A stretch of DNA of 64,000 bases, taken from assembly GCF_009712475.1 (NCBI RefSeq), contig NZ_VCJO01000007.1, positions 124,001 to 188,000 on the forward strand, in the 5' to 3' direction. A program made the position numbers and the translations under genes. Within the stretch, counting starts at the first letter, position 1, and every line of letters starts with the position of its first letter. The notes below the pieces were generated by a model. That model was not told the origin of the DNA. It did no database searches and worked only from the letters and a program-made list of their open reading frames with translations. The stretch is from Micromonospora sp. CP22 (GTDB taxonomy: Bacteria > Actinomycetota > Actinomycetes > Mycobacteriales > Micromonosporaceae). Shown piece after piece: positions 29,373 through 37,926 of this stretch.

Positions 29373-31856
29373 TCAGGTCCCCTGTTGATCGGCGTCGTCG
29401 GGCCCTTCGTCGAGCCCGGGCCGACCGCCAGCACCGAGCAGCCGAGCGGCGTCGGAGCGTCCCCGCCGGGTGCCGGTCTGGTACGAACTCATCATGCGAC
29501 GCACCCGTTCGGGCTCGCGGACCACGTCGTCGTCATCATCCACCGCCTCGGTCCCGGCCCGCAGCGCCGGGGCCAGGCTCGCCTGGCGTACCCGGACCGG
29601 CAGGCCGGACTCGGTGCGGCTCAGCTCGGTCTCGCCCACCGCACCGGCGCCCGGATCCACAGTGGAGTCGGCGCGGGAGGTCAGCGGAAGTCCGATCGGG
29701 ACGGTCGGTCCGTCCAGGGCCGACGAGTACGCCGGACGGTGCCGCGACCTGGTCGGCAGCTCGGCCTCGTCGACGGGCGGAGCCTGCGGACCGGCCCGGT
29801 CGGCGTCTGCGGGGTACGCCCCGACGTCGGGCTCTGGCCCCTCGGTGGGCGTTGCCGGGTCAGCGAGGTCCACCGGTGCGGTGTTCGCTGCGGCAGTCGG
29901 TGCCGTCGGCTCCGCTGCGGCGGCCGGGGTTTCGGCCCGGGTGTCGCCGCCGCCATCCGGCTCGGTCCCGTCCGGCTCGGCGCCGTCGGCGACGAGCAGG
30001 TCGCTCGGGAGCAGCACCACGGCGGTCGTCCCGCCGTACGCGGACTCCTTGAGTCGGACCCGGATGTCGTGCCGGGCGGCCAGCCGGCTCACCACGTAGA
30101 GGCCGAGCCGGGACTCGCCGGGCAGACCCAGCTCGGCACGGTCCAGCAGGCGGTGGTTGGCGGCGGCCCGCTCCGCCTCGGGGATGCCCAGTCCACGGTC
30201 CTCGATCTCGACGGCGAAGCCGTTGGCGACCACCTGTCCGCGTACCTCGACGCCGGTGTACGACGGGGAGAACGAGAGCCCGTTCTCGATCAACTCGGCG
30301 AGCAGGTGGATGACGTCACCGACAGCCCGTCCGGCGACCGCCACCGCGTCGACCGGGTGCACGGTGACCCGGCTGTAGTCCTCGACCTCGCCGACCGCGC
30401 CACGGATCACGTCCAGCATCGCGACGCCACGCCGCCAGGCCCGGCCGGGCGTGGCGCCGGAGAGCACGATCAGGTTCTCCGCGTGGCGGCGCATCCGGGT
30501 GGCCAGGTGGTCGACGCGGAACAGGTCCTCCAGTTTCTCGGCGTCCCGCTCGCGGCGTTCCATCGAGTCGAGCAGGGTGAGCTGGCGGTGCGCCAGGGTC
30601 TGGGTACGCCGGGCCAGGTTCAGCGACACCTCGCGTGTGGTGCGACGCAGCTCGACCTGTTCGGCCACGGTGCGGACCGCGGCCGTCCGTACCGCGTCGA
30701 AGGCCCGGCCCACCTCAGCGATCTCGCCGTCGCCGAGGCTCGGCGGCGGCTCCGGGACGGTGTCGACCTGCTCGCCGCGCCCGAGCCGGTCCGCCACGCT
30801 CGGCAGTCGTTCGTCGGCGAACCGGTACGCGGCGTCGCGCAGTCGGCGCGACTGCCGTCTCAGGTCCCGTGCCGTGGTGATCGAGACGAGCACCGAGGCG
30901 ATGACCACGAGCAGACCGAGACCGGCGACGAGCACCAGTCGGACGATGACACCGATCGCGACCGGCGTGGCGTTGCTGACGATGTCGTCTCCGGCGGCCA
31001 CCACCACGTCGCCGATCTCGACGAGCGTCGCCCCGGTGGCGTCGGACCACTCCGACGCGGTCAACGGCACCCGGGAGGTGCCGCTGCCGGTCATGACCCT
31101 GTTCTCCAGGTCGGCCAGCCGCCGGAAGGCCGACCCGGTGACCAGTTGCTCGTAGCGGCGCTGATCGGCCTCGGGTAACCGGACGATCGCCTGGTCGGCG
31201 ACGAACTGACGCGCACCGACGACCCGGGTGAACTCGGCCCGCTCGACCGAGGTGATCCGGCCTGCGGCGAGCACCCCGGCCAGCAGGGCGTCCTCCTGGG
31301 ACAGCAGCTCCCGGGCCCGGTTGAGCCGGTGCAGCTGGGCCGTGTCGTCGACGATCCGGTCGTCGTCGAGGTTGCCGAGTTCGTCGTACACCTGGTAGAT
31401 CGAGTCGATGAGCGCGGTGAACACCGCGCCGGCCTCGCCACGGCCGATGTTGCGCTCGTCGATGGCGGTACGCGTCTCGGGCAGTTCGGAGAGGTGTCGC
31501 TTGAGCCGCGCGATGCGGTCGTGCAGCGCGTCGCCGCCGAACAGGCCGACCGGCCAGCTGTCGGCCGACTCGGCGAACTCGGCGGCCAGTCGGTCGGTAC
31601 GCTCGCGCAGCTTCGCCAGCTCCTCCCGCTGCGTCGCACGCGGGCGTCCGAGGTAGACCAACGAGGTACGCCGTTCCAGCTGCAACTGGGCCAGCAACGG
31701 CTCGGTGGGTGCGAACACGCGGGTGTCGAGTTGCCGTACGCCGAGCAGGTTCAGAGCGTCGGGGACGGTGACCCAGGCGGCGAAGCCCCAGAGCGCCGCG
31801 AGCGAGGTCAGCAGGGCCACCACCTTGGTGCGCAGGCTGAAACTGCGGGAACCCAT
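29373..31856 (-). CDS. cvnA: Conservon sensor histidine-kinase-like protein CvnA
   Basis: An 827-residue membrane sensor. TM1 is at ~10-32, a nitrate/nitrite-sensing-like extracytoplasmic domain fills ~35-305, TM2 is at ~308-332, followed by a HAMP-like linker, a coiled region with the FRVDHLATRMRRHAENLIVLSG segment, and a HATPase_c domain (N-box ENGLSFSP, G1 EDRGLGIPEAE). The last ~250 residues are a Pro/Ala/acidic low-complexity tail. A canonical phospho-accepting His box is not obvious, as in other conservon kinases. It is the first gene of cvnA-D and has its own promoter at 31930-31958. Confidence 0.88.
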   Translation of the reverse strand: MGSRSFSLRTKVVALLTSLAALWGFAAWVTVPDALNLLGVRQLDTRVFAPTEPLLAQLQLERRTSLVYLGRPRATQREELAKLRERTDRLAAEFAESADSWPVGLFGGDALHDRIARLKRHLSELPETRTAIDERNIGRGEAGAVFTALIDSIYQVYDELGNLDDDRIVDDTAQLHRLNRARELLSQEDALLAGVLAAGRITSVERAEFTRVVGARQFVADQAIVRLPEADQRRYEQLVTGSAFRRLADLENRVMTGSGTSRVPLTASEWSDATGATLVEIGDVVVAAGDDIVSNATPVAIGVIVRLVLVAGLGLLVVIASVLVSITTARDLRRQSRRLRDAAYRFADERLPSVADRLGRGEQVDTVPEPPPSLGDGEIAEVGRAFDAVRTAAVRTVAEQVELRRTTREVSLNLARRTQTLAHRQLTLLDSMERRERDAEKLEDLFRVDHLATRMRRHAENLIVLSGATPGRAWRRGVAMLDVIRGAVGEVEDYSRVTVHPVDAVAVAGRAVGDVIHLLAELIENGLSFSPSYTGVEVRGQVVANGFAVEIEDRGLGIPEAERAAANHRLLDRAELGLPGESRLGLYVVSRLAARHDIRVRLKESAYGGTTAVVLLPSDLLVADGAEPDGTEPDGGGDTRAETPAAAAEPTAPTAAANTAPVDLADPATPTEGPEPDVGAYPADADRAGPQAPPVDEAELPTRSRHRPAYSSALDGPTVPIGLPLTSRADSTVDPGAGAVGETELSRTESGLPVRVRQASLAPALRAGTEAVDDDDDVVREPERVRRMMSSYQTGTRRGRSDAARLLGAGGRPGLDEGPDDADQQGT

Positions 31857-31929
31857 TACACCGTCCCTGGCCCTGAGCTAGTTGATCGGCCAGTCAGGAG
31901 TGCGTCACACGGCACACCGACCCCGGCGC

Positions 31930-31958
31930 AACCTAACAGCGTCTACCCATCAACTCAA
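31930..31958 (-). promoter_or_regulatory. Putative promoter of the cvnABCD operon
   Basis: Reading leftward, TTGAGT (complement of 31953-31958), a 17-bp spacer and TAGGTT (complement of 31930-31935). It overlaps the stop codon of the terpene cyclase gene by a few bases and yields a leader of about 70 nt. Confidence 0.5.
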
Positions 31959-33581
31959 GCGATCGTGATCATGCCCGCGCGAGTCGCTGACACCCACCGC
32001 GTACGCCGACGGCGCGACCACACCGAGCGCCAGGTGTCGGGCCGCCAGCACCGCCGCCCGCACGATGAGCAGCGGCGCGTACAGGTCCTTGTCATGCCAC
32101 AGTGGGGGGTGATCGGTCGTCTCGACGGGCAGGTGGGCCAGCGCCCGACGCACCGAGGACGGCACCTCGGGCCGGTCCCGGTGGCCCGGGCCGAGCAGGA
32201 TGTGCACCGCGTACGCCGTCTCCTCGGCCGTGCTCGACCAGCGCCCCCAGCCACCGTCGGCGCGCTGCGTGGCCAGCACCCAGTCCACGGCCCGGTCGAT
32301 GCATGCGGTGGCCGTCCCGGGCGGCGCGTACCGGGCCAGGGCCAGCACCACGCAACAGGTGGCGTAGTACGGCGAGGCGTGCCACCGGTCCGCCCAGTGC
32401 CCGTCGCGCTGCTGCCGCTCGCAGAGCCAGCCCGCGAGTGCCGCCACCCGGGGTGCGTACCGGGTCGCGCCGTCCCCGGTGTGCCGGGAGTGCCAGCCCA
32501 GCGCCTCCAGCACGTGCGCGTTTGTGGTGACCGAGTGCCCGTCCTCCCCCCGCCAGGTGCAGAAGTGGCTGCCGAGGTCGTAGTGGTCGAGGCTGACCGG
32601 GTCGACCGGACGCCCCAACCGGGCGAGCGCGTACAGCGTCGCCGAGGTGGTGTCCGCGTCGGCGGGCAGCCCGGGGCCGGTCGCCGCGCCGCGCGGCCCG
32701 AGCGCGGCCACCAGCTCGGCGATCAGCTCCGGCGACGGCCGCGCCGGCAAGCCGACCCGGCTCAGCGTGGCCAGGGTCCAGGACCGCTCGAAGACGGTGA
32801 TCGGCGTGCAGCAGGGAACCGGACCGCCGTGGCGGGACACCACCTCGTCGAGGTACGCCCGAGCGGACCGATCCGCCGAGCGGCGGTGACCCAACCAGGC
32901 CGCCGTCGCCGCCGGTGAGGCACCCACGGCCCCGGCCACCGGACTCACCTCGGTACGGCCGGCGGCGGCCGGACCCAGCACCTCGTAGGCGTGCCAGAGC
33001 TTGTCGGGAACCGGGCGGTCGGTGTCGAGCAGCGCGTCGACCGTGTTCAGTCGTCGTCGGTCAACTGGGGGCAGCGCGCGGGGCATTTCGCTCGCCGACG
33101 CGTCGTCGCCGTGGTGCAGCCGGGTCAGGTGTGCGTCGATCCTGGCCGCCAGGGCCGGCACGATCAGGTCCGCCGCCGGGGTGTCCGGCATGGCTCCGCC
33201 CGCGGCGAGCCGCCCCGCCAGGGCGAGCAGTCCGCGCGTGCCGGCCCGGACCAGGTCCGCCCGGGTGGGTGCGCCGGGCCCGGCCGGGTCGGCGCGGACC
33301 AGTTCGGCCAGCAACGCCTCCACCGCGCTCGCCGTCGGCACCAGGGCGTACCCACCGGCCGCGCCCCAGGCTCCGTCGACACCCTGCTGCCCCAGCAGGT
33401 ACGCCAGTCGCCGGCCGTGCCCGGTGAGCCACGGCGCGTCGGCGACGAGTCGGCCCGTCTCGTAGACCGAGGGGCTGACCTGCCCGGGTGGCTGCCGTTC
33501 GAGTTCGGCGACCAGGTCGCTCACGGCGTCGGCGACGGCGGAAACCGCCGGGGTCGAGGTGGTGGCGATCGGAGCCGTCAC
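31950..33581 (-). CDS. Class II terpene cyclase (DxDTT-type) / prenyltransferase-squalene oxidase repeat protein
   Basis: A 543-residue alpha-barrel protein of the class II terpene synthase family (betagamma-domain architecture). The general-acid motif appears as D308-A-D310-T-T312, the DxDTT variant of DxDD used by bacterial drimane- and labdane-type cyclases. QW-like repeats are visible (QQGVDGAWG near 66, QQRDGHWADRW and QRADGGWGRW late). It should protonate a prenyl diphosphate such as FPP or GGPP and cyclise it without removing the diphosphate. No class I synthase, prenyl diphosphate synthase or P450 is adjacent, so the partner enzymes must be elsewhere. A catalytically altered relative cannot be ruled out. 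Confidence 0.75.
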   Translation of the reverse strand: MTAPIATTSTPAVSAVADAVSDLVAELERQPPGQVSPSVYETGRLVADAPWLTGHGRRLAYLLGQQGVDGAWGAAGGYALVPTASAVEALLAELVRADPAGPGAPTRADLVRAGTRGLLALAGRLAAGGAMPDTPAADLIVPALAARIDAHLTRLHHGDDASASEMPRALPPVDRRRLNTVDALLDTDRPVPDKLWHAYEVLGPAAAGRTEVSPVAGAVGASPAATAAWLGHRRSADRSARAYLDEVVSRHGGPVPCCTPITVFERSWTLATLSRVGLPARPSPELIAELVAALGPRGAATGPGLPADADTTSATLYALARLGRPVDPVSLDHYDLGSHFCTWRGEDGHSVTTNAHVLEALGWHSRHTGDGATRYAPRVAALAGWLCERQQRDGHWADRWHASPYYATCCVVLALARYAPPGTATACIDRAVDWVLATQRADGGWGRWSSTAEETAYAVHILLGPGHRDRPEVPSSVRRALAHLPVETTDHPPLWHDKDLYAPLLIVRAAVLAARHLALGVVAPSAYAVGVSDSRGHDHDRLS

Positions 33582-34104
33582 GGCGCCACACCCGACGCGG
33601 TTCGTAGGGGCACGGATCCCGCGTGTCCGCTCTGGACTGACATGAAGTGGTCGGCTCCTACGTGATGGCCCCAGGGGCGTGGGGCGCTACTCTTCGAACT
33701 GCCACGGTTGCAATGAGCATGACATCGTACGGGCATTCCTCACTAGTCGCGCAACGAGAAATCCTCTTTGTCGACATTCCCACTGTCCACTAGCGACTAT
33801 CGGCGAGCCGTCCACCACGGACCGTACGCATCGCTGCGCCGACCGCGTCCCTGGCCCTGGATGCCGGGCAGGTCACCTCGCCGACGTCCGGCGGATGCCG
33901 GGCCCGCACGGACCACCCCACGCGGACCGGTCGGGACAGCCGCCCGCCTGGCACGCTCGCAGATCAGGCCCGCCGGGCGGAACCGGACCGGCACAGCCGG
34001 CACGCTGGCCGGTCAGGCACCGGCGGGACGGACGGGCGCACTGCGGTGGGATTCGCCGACGGGAATGCCCGGCGTGGTCGGGCTCGCTGTGCCAGGCTCA
34101 GGAC
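33582..34104. other. Long intergenic region between terpene cyclase and DUF2630 genes
   Basis: A 523-bp gap between divergent genes. Bases ~33690-33800 are distinctly less GC-rich than the surroundings and probably hold the leftward cyclase promoter. The remaining ~300 bp show no gene with convincing codon bias, no hairpin and no repeat. Confidence 0.35.
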
Positions 34105-34353
34105 ATGGACGACAAGACCATCCTGAGCCGGATCTCGGATCTGGTCGACGAGGAGCACCGGCTGCGGGCACAGGCGCAAGCCCACGAGGCGGGCACCGAC
34201 GACGAGGCCCGTACCCGCCTGCGTGAGCTGGAGGAGTCTCTCGACCAGTGCTGGGACCTGCTGCGCCGCCGCCGCGCCGCCCGACAGGCCCATGGCGACC
34301 CCGAGGCGCAGGGCGCCCGCCCGGTGTCCGAGGTCGAACGGTATCTCCAGTAG
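34105..34353 (+). CDS. DUF2630 family protein
   Basis: An 82-residue, highly charged helical protein starting MDDKTILSRISDLVDEEHRL, the signature of DUF2630, a family of unknown function common in actinobacteria. Two helices (DEEHRLRAQAQAHEA and ARTRLRELEESLDQCWDLLRRRRA) suggest a helical hairpin or coiled coil. A CAGGCT -10-like box lies six bases before ATG 34105, consistent with leaderless transcription. It converges with the RIO kinase gene over a hairpin terminator. Confidence 0.85.
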   Translation: MDDKTILSRISDLVDEEHRLRAQAQAHEAGTDDEARTRLRELEESLDQCWDLLRRRRAARQAHGDPEAQGARPVSEVERYLQ

Positions 34354-34397
34354 CTCCGGACGACGGGGGTCGGCGGTCACACCCAGGGCAGGAACCG

Positions 34398-34442
34398 CCG
34401 ACGGGCTCCAGCTACCGTTGACCGGCAACCGGAGCCCGTCGG
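34398..34442. terminator. Bidirectional terminator between DUF2630 and RIO kinase genes
   Basis: CCGACGGGCTCC (34398-34409) and GGAGCCCGTCGG (34431-34442) form a perfect 12-bp stem with a 21-nt loop that has its own GTTG/CAAC pairing. The right arm ends one base from the stop codon of the kinase gene. Confidence 0.65.
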
Positions 34443-34443
34443 A

Positions 34444-35373
34444 TCAGGCCAGACCCGCCTCGCGGCACAGCAGGTCGGTCAGCGCTGTCGGGTCGGCGCG
34501 GTCCGCCGACAGACCCCGGGCGACGAACCAGTGGGCGACGATCCGGACGTCGCGGGCCAGGAACTCCCGCCCCTGCGGGTTCACCACCACGTCGACCACC
34601 TGCGGCAGGTCGATCAACACCAGCCGCCCCTCGTGCACCAACAGGTTGTACGGCGACAGGTCGCCGTGCGCGTACCCGGCCCGAGCCAGCACGACCAGGG
34701 CGTCGATCAGCTGCTCCCACAGCCCGAGCAGCTCGGCCGACTCCGGGCGCAGCCCGGCCAGCCGGGGCGCGGCCCTGCCCTCGCCGGGGTCGCCGAGGAA
34801 CTCCAGCATCAGCTCGGTGCCCCGCAGCTGCACAGGGTACGGCACGGTGATAGTGCCGTAGCGCTGACCGATCTCCCAGAGCCGGCTCAGCGCCGCGAAC
34901 TCCGCCGCCGCCCACTGCCCGGCGATCATCTGCCGACCGAACGCGGTGCGGCCGGTCATCGCCCGCATCTCGCGGGAGCGGCGCACCCGGCGCCCTTCGA
35001 GGTACCCCGCGTCGCGGTGGAAGAGCCGGTGGCGGGGATCCCGGTAGCGTTTCGCCGCGAGCAGGCAGAACCGGTCGGTGTCCGGTACGCCCCGGCGCAC
35101 CAGATGGACGTCGGCCTCCTTGCCGGTCTTGAGCACACCGAGTTCGACGTCCTTCGCGGCCAACTCGGTGACCAGCCACTCCGGGTGCGGCAATGGCCCG
35201 TGCACCGCCTCGTCCCAGGAGGACCAGCTCTCGTCGCTGCCCGGGTCAGGCTCGTCGGGTTCGGTGAAGGCGGCGGCCGGGCGGCCGCGCTTCAGGAAAC
35301 GTGGTTCGTCGTCGTCGAAGCGGCGTCCGCCGCGAGTACGGCGCTCGGGCGCCGGAAAATCGTGGTCGCGCAT
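34444..35373 (-). CDS. RIO1-family serine/threonine protein kinase
   Basis: A 309-residue RIO kinase. The ATP-binding region is GVLKTGKEADVHLV (~79-92), the catalytic loop YAHGDLSPYNLL with Asp and Asn, and the metal-binding loop LIDLPQVVD. RIO kinases are atypical protein kinases/ATPases; eukaryotic and archaeal members act in ribosome maturation, bacterial roles are unclear. The N-terminal ~60 residues are charged and disordered. The ATG at 35373 has only a distant AAGGGA; a short reading frame with a much stronger ribosome site lies just upstream and overlaps it (35292-35435). Confidence 0.88.
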   Translation of the reverse strand: MRDHDFPAPERRTRGGRRFDDDEPRFLKRGRPAAAFTEPDEPDPGSDESWSSWDEAVHGPLPHPEWLVTELAAKDVELGVLKTGKEADVHLVRRGVPDTDRFCLLAAKRYRDPRHRLFHRDAGYLEGRRVRRSREMRAMTGRTAFGRQMIAGQWAAAEFAALSRLWEIGQRYGTITVPYPVQLRGTELMLEFLGDPGEGRAAPRLAGLRPESAELLGLWEQLIDALVVLARAGYAHGDLSPYNLLVHEGRLVLIDLPQVVDVVVNPQGREFLARDVRIVAHWFVARGLSADRADPTALTDLLCREAGLA

Positions 35374-35435
35374 GGCGCTGGTGATCCCTTGGTCGAGGTA
35401 TGGGGAGACAGGACGTGACCTGCGAAGACGGCCAT
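35292..35435 (-). CDS. Possible 47-residue upstream leader peptide overlapping the RIO kinase gene
   Basis: An ATG at 35435 is preceded by GAGAGGAGG at good spacing and opens a 47-codon frame that runs out of register into the RIO kinase coding region. The peptide (starts MAVFAGHVLSP, ends TTTNHVS) is not recognisable. The strong ribosome site, absent from the kinase itself, is the only evidence; it might couple translation of the kinase or may mark a misjudged gene start. Confidence 0.3.
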   Translation of the reverse strand: MAVFAGHVLSPHTSTKGSPAPCATTIFRRPSAVLAADAASTTTNHVS

Positions 35436-35489
35436 GACCGACCTCCTCTCTCGACCGGGCACCCGCCCGGGACGCACGATGCGCGGCCC

Positions 35490-35518
35490 ATACTCGTCGG
35501 CGCCTTCGACCGGGTCAA
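35490..35518 (-). promoter_or_regulatory. Putative promoter of the RIO kinase gene
   Basis: Reading leftward, TTGACC (complement of 35513-35518), 17 bp, then GAGTAT (complement of 35490-35495). The -10 is a poor match, but the -35 is good and the leader would include the upstream reading frame. Confidence 0.3.
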
Positions 35519-35530
35519 CCGAATTAGCGC

Positions 35531-36175
35531 CTAGGCACCCATGATCTCTGCGATGGCGGCGATCACCGTGTCCACGGTCGCCGTGGGCGCGAACCGGGCG
35601 TCGGTCCAGGGACGCCCCCGGTGCAACCAGATGCTGGGCAGGCCGACCGCCGTGGCCCCGCCGATGTCCGCCTCCGGGCCGTCCCCGACCACCCACGCAC
35701 CACGCAACGGCATCCGGGCCCGCTGGGCGGCGAGGGCGAAGATGCGGGGGTTGGGCTTGCTGACCCCGGCCTCCTCGGAGATCACCCAGTCGGCGATGTA
35801 GCGATCGAGTCCGGTTCGGCGGATCTTGGCATCCTGCTGCCGGACCGCGCCGTTGCTCACCACCACCGGCATCCAGCCGGCGTCGTCGGCGATCCGCAGG
35901 GCGCACGCCACCAACGGGTCCAGCCGGGTGAACTCGACGACCCCGTCGTGCAACTCCTCCACGAGGTCGATGGAGGGGATCCGCAGCCGGTAGCGGTCGC
36001 GGATCGCGTCCGCCACGTCCCAGCGATCAGTCAATCCGTCAGCATCAATGGAGAGTAACCATTCGATGTCGCTCGGTGGCGCTCCGATGCCGTCGAGGAA
36101 GCGCTCTGCCCAGGTGCGGAACGGCCCGGCCCGATCGAGCAGGGTGTTGTCCAGATCCAGCAGGAGCAGCGGCAC
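35531..36175 (-). CDS. HAD-superfamily hydrolase (phosphatase)
   Basis: A 214-residue HAD hydrolase: motif I DLDNTLLD at residues 6-13, motif II VVSNGA, motif III Lys in VSKPNPRIF and motif IV VGDGPEADI. It has an alpha-helical cap in the first half and should dephosphorylate a small metabolite; class resembles GmhB/Gph-type phosphatases without pinning the substrate. The GTG start at 36175 has TAAGGT six bases upstream, a leaderless promoter. It is divergent from acnR. Confidence 0.85.
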   Translation of the reverse strand: MPLLLLDLDNTLLDRAGPFRTWAERFLDGIGAPPSDIEWLLSIDADGLTDRWDVADAIRDRYRLRIPSIDLVEELHDGVVEFTRLDPLVACALRIADDAGWMPVVVSNGAVRQQDAKIRRTGLDRYIADWVISEEAGVSKPNPRIFALAAQRARMPLRGAWVVGDGPEADIGGATAVGLPSIWLHRGRPWTDARFAPTATVDTVIAAIAEIMGA

Positions 36176-36181
36176 TCGGGC

Positions 36182-36187
36182 ACCTTA
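36182..36187 (-). promoter_or_regulatory. -10 box TAAGGT, leaderless promoter of the HAD gene
   Basis: Reading leftward, TAAGGT is followed by six bases and the GTG start at 36175. Confidence 0.45.
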
Positions 36188-36275
36188 CGGGAATCGGGTA
36201 CCTCGCCGACAGGGCGGAACGTCACGCGGTGATGTCGGACGGGAGGAGACGCCACACGGACGGGCGACCCGGCAC

Positions 36276-36321
36276 CAAGCCGTACGTACGGTTTGCGTCA
36301 GCGGGCGGGACCTGACACGAT
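36276..36321 (+). promoter_or_regulatory. acnR promoter with overlapping putative AcnR operator
   Basis: TTGCGT (36293-36298), a 17-bp spacer and CACGAT (36316-36321) lie six bases before GTG 36328. The perfect palindrome CCGTACGTACGG (36280-36291) overlaps the upstream edge of the -35 box, and 36277-36294 matches the site ahead of acnA at 16 of 18 bases. This predicts autorepression by AcnR. Confidence 0.6.
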
Positions 36322-36327
36322 CGACAT

Positions 36328-36900
36328 GTGCCCAGAGTAAGCCCGGATCAGCTCGAGGCCCGCCGACAGGAGATTCTCGCCGCCGCGCGAGCCTGCTTCG
36401 CTCGGCACGGCTACGAGGGCGCGACCGTCCGTCGCCTGGAGGAGGCCACCGGGCTTTCCCGGGGAGCCATCTTCCACCACTTCCGGGACAAGGACTCCCT
36501 CTTCCTCGCCGTCGCCGAGGACGACGCGGCGACGATGGTGGAGACGGTCGCCCGCAACGGACTCGTCCAGGTGATGCGCGACCTGCTCGCCCGGGCGGTC
36601 TCGCCGGACACCACCGGGTGGCTGGGCAGCCAGTTGGAGGTGTCCCGGCGGCTGCGTACCGATCCGGCCTTCGCCGACCGCTGGGCGCAACGCTCGGCCG
36701 CCATCGCCGAGGCCACCCGGGACCGGCTGGCCCGGCAACGGGAGGCCGGCGTGCTCCGCGAGGACGTCCCCATCGACGTGCTGGCCCGATTCCTCGAACT
36801 CGCCTACGACGGGCTGGTCCTGCACCTGGCGATGGGCCGCCCGGCCGGCGACCTGGGCGCAGTGCTCGACCTGGTCGAGGAGGCGGTACGCCGACGCTGA
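36328..36900 (+). CDS. acnR: TetR-family repressor of aconitase, AcnR
   Basis: A 190-residue TetR regulator. The helix-turn-helix region ARACFARHGYEGATVRRLEE, then ATGLSRGAIFHHFRDKDSLF, is nearly identical to C. glutamicum AcnR, and similarity continues through EISK/EVSRRLRTDP and DVPIDVL in the ligand-binding part. AcnR binds citrate with Mg2+ and represses aconitase. In most actinobacteria acnR is directly downstream of acnA; here about 8.5 kb of conservon, terpene cyclase, kinase and phosphatase genes lie between. A shared operator links the two loci. The GTG start fits the leaderless promoter. Confidence 0.88.
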   Translation: MPRVSPDQLEARRQEILAAARACFARHGYEGATVRRLEEATGLSRGAIFHHFRDKDSLFLAVAEDDAATMVETVARNGLVQVMRDLLARAVSPDTTGWLGSQLEVSRRLRTDPAFADRWAQRSAAIAEATRDRLARQREAGVLREDVPIDVLARFLELAYDGLVLHLAMGRPAGDLGAVLDLVEEAVRRR

Positions 36901-37002
36901 GTCGGCAGGTAACGAGAAGGTAACTCAGCTACCCGGGCAGCCGGGTGCTGGCATCGCCGCTCCACAATGAGACCGCGTCCCCTCGCGTGACAGGAGCAGG
37001 CC

Positions 37003-37926
37003 ATGATGGGTTTCGCGGTCGATTACGACACCTGGGGAATCCCCGGTCCCACCTTCATCAGGGCCTACCTGGTGGTCGTGGTGATCGCCGTCGCCATCGT
37101 GCTGGTCCGCCGCCGGTCGTTGTTGAGTGGCCGGGCCGCCCCGCCCGTCGACCAGTTGGGCCCGCAGCAGATCGCCTACCTCAACGGCGGTGACGACTTC
37201 GCCGTCTGGGCGTCGCTGGCCACCCTGCGCAGCCAGGGTGTGATCGGTGTCGACACGGAGCACCGGCTGAGCGCCGACGCACCGCTGCCGCTCGCGCCCA
37301 CCCCACTCGACCGCGCCATCCACTACGCCGCGACGCAGCGCACCCGGGCCCGGGACGTGCGGCGCACCGAGTGGGTCCAACGTGCCCTCGTCGAGCTGCG
37401 CGACGGGCTCGACGAGCGCGGTCTCGCGGTCGGCCCGGACCGGCGCAGCGCCCTGCGTCAGGGTCCGCTGCTGCTGGTCGCCCTGCTGGCGGTCGGTGTC
37501 GCCCGGATCGTCGCCGGGCTCGCCAACGACCGCCCGGTCGGGTACCTGGTGCTCACCGTGCTGGCGCTCACCGTACTGACCATCGTGCTGCTGGTCCGGG
37601 CGCCCCGCCGTACCCGGGCAGCCGAAGCCGCGCTGCGCGCACTACGCCAACGCAACCGGCACCTCTCCCCCGCCGCGAACCCGTCGTACGCCACCTACGG
37701 AGCGGCGGGAGCGGCCATGGCCGTGGCCCTCTACGGCACCGCCTCGCTCTGGTCGCTCGACCCGGCCTTCGCCCAGCAGGCGGAGATCCAACGCCACATC
37801 GCGACCGGGGGCACCAGCTCCATCGCCTCGTGTGGCGGCGGCAGCACCGCGGGCTCCGGTGGCTCTGGTGACGGCGGGGGCTGCGGAGGCGGCGGCGGCT
37901 GCGGTGGCGGAGGCTGTGGCGGATGA
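37003..37926 (+). CDS. TIGR04222-family membrane protein with Gly/Cys-rich C-terminal tail
   Basis: A 307-residue membrane protein with about four hydrophobic segments (~20-37, 150-168, 178-196, 230-248) and a cytosolic DUF-like region after TM1 (QLGPQQIAYLNGGDDFAVWASLATLRSQGVI), typical of TIGR04222. The last ~35 residues are almost only Gly, Ser and Cys, with Cys277, Cys294, Cys300 and Cys305. Its stop overlaps the start of the DUF692/MNIO gene in ATGA. MNIO enzymes oxidise cysteines in peptide tails, so this tail is a plausible substrate; that is inference. CAGGAG lies eight bases before ATG 37003. Confidence 0.85.
   Translation: MMGFAVDYDTWGIPGPTFIRAYLVVVVIAVAIVLVRRRSLLSGRAAPPVDQLGPQQIAYLNGGDDFAVWASLATLRSQGVIGVDTEHRLSADAPLPLAPTPLDRAIHYAATQRTRARDVRRTEWVQRALVELRDGLDERGLAVGPDRRSALRQGPLLLVALLAVGVARIVAGLANDRPVGYLVLTVLALTVLTIVLLVRAPRRTRAAEAALRALRQRNRHLSPAANPSYATYGAAGAAMAVALYGTASLWSLDPAFAQQAEIQRHIATGGTSSIASCGGGSTAGSGGSGDGGGCGGGGGCGGGGCGG

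Noticed and set aside
35531..36327. HAD gene and acnR as an operon
   Set aside because: They are divergent, each with its own leaderless promoter.
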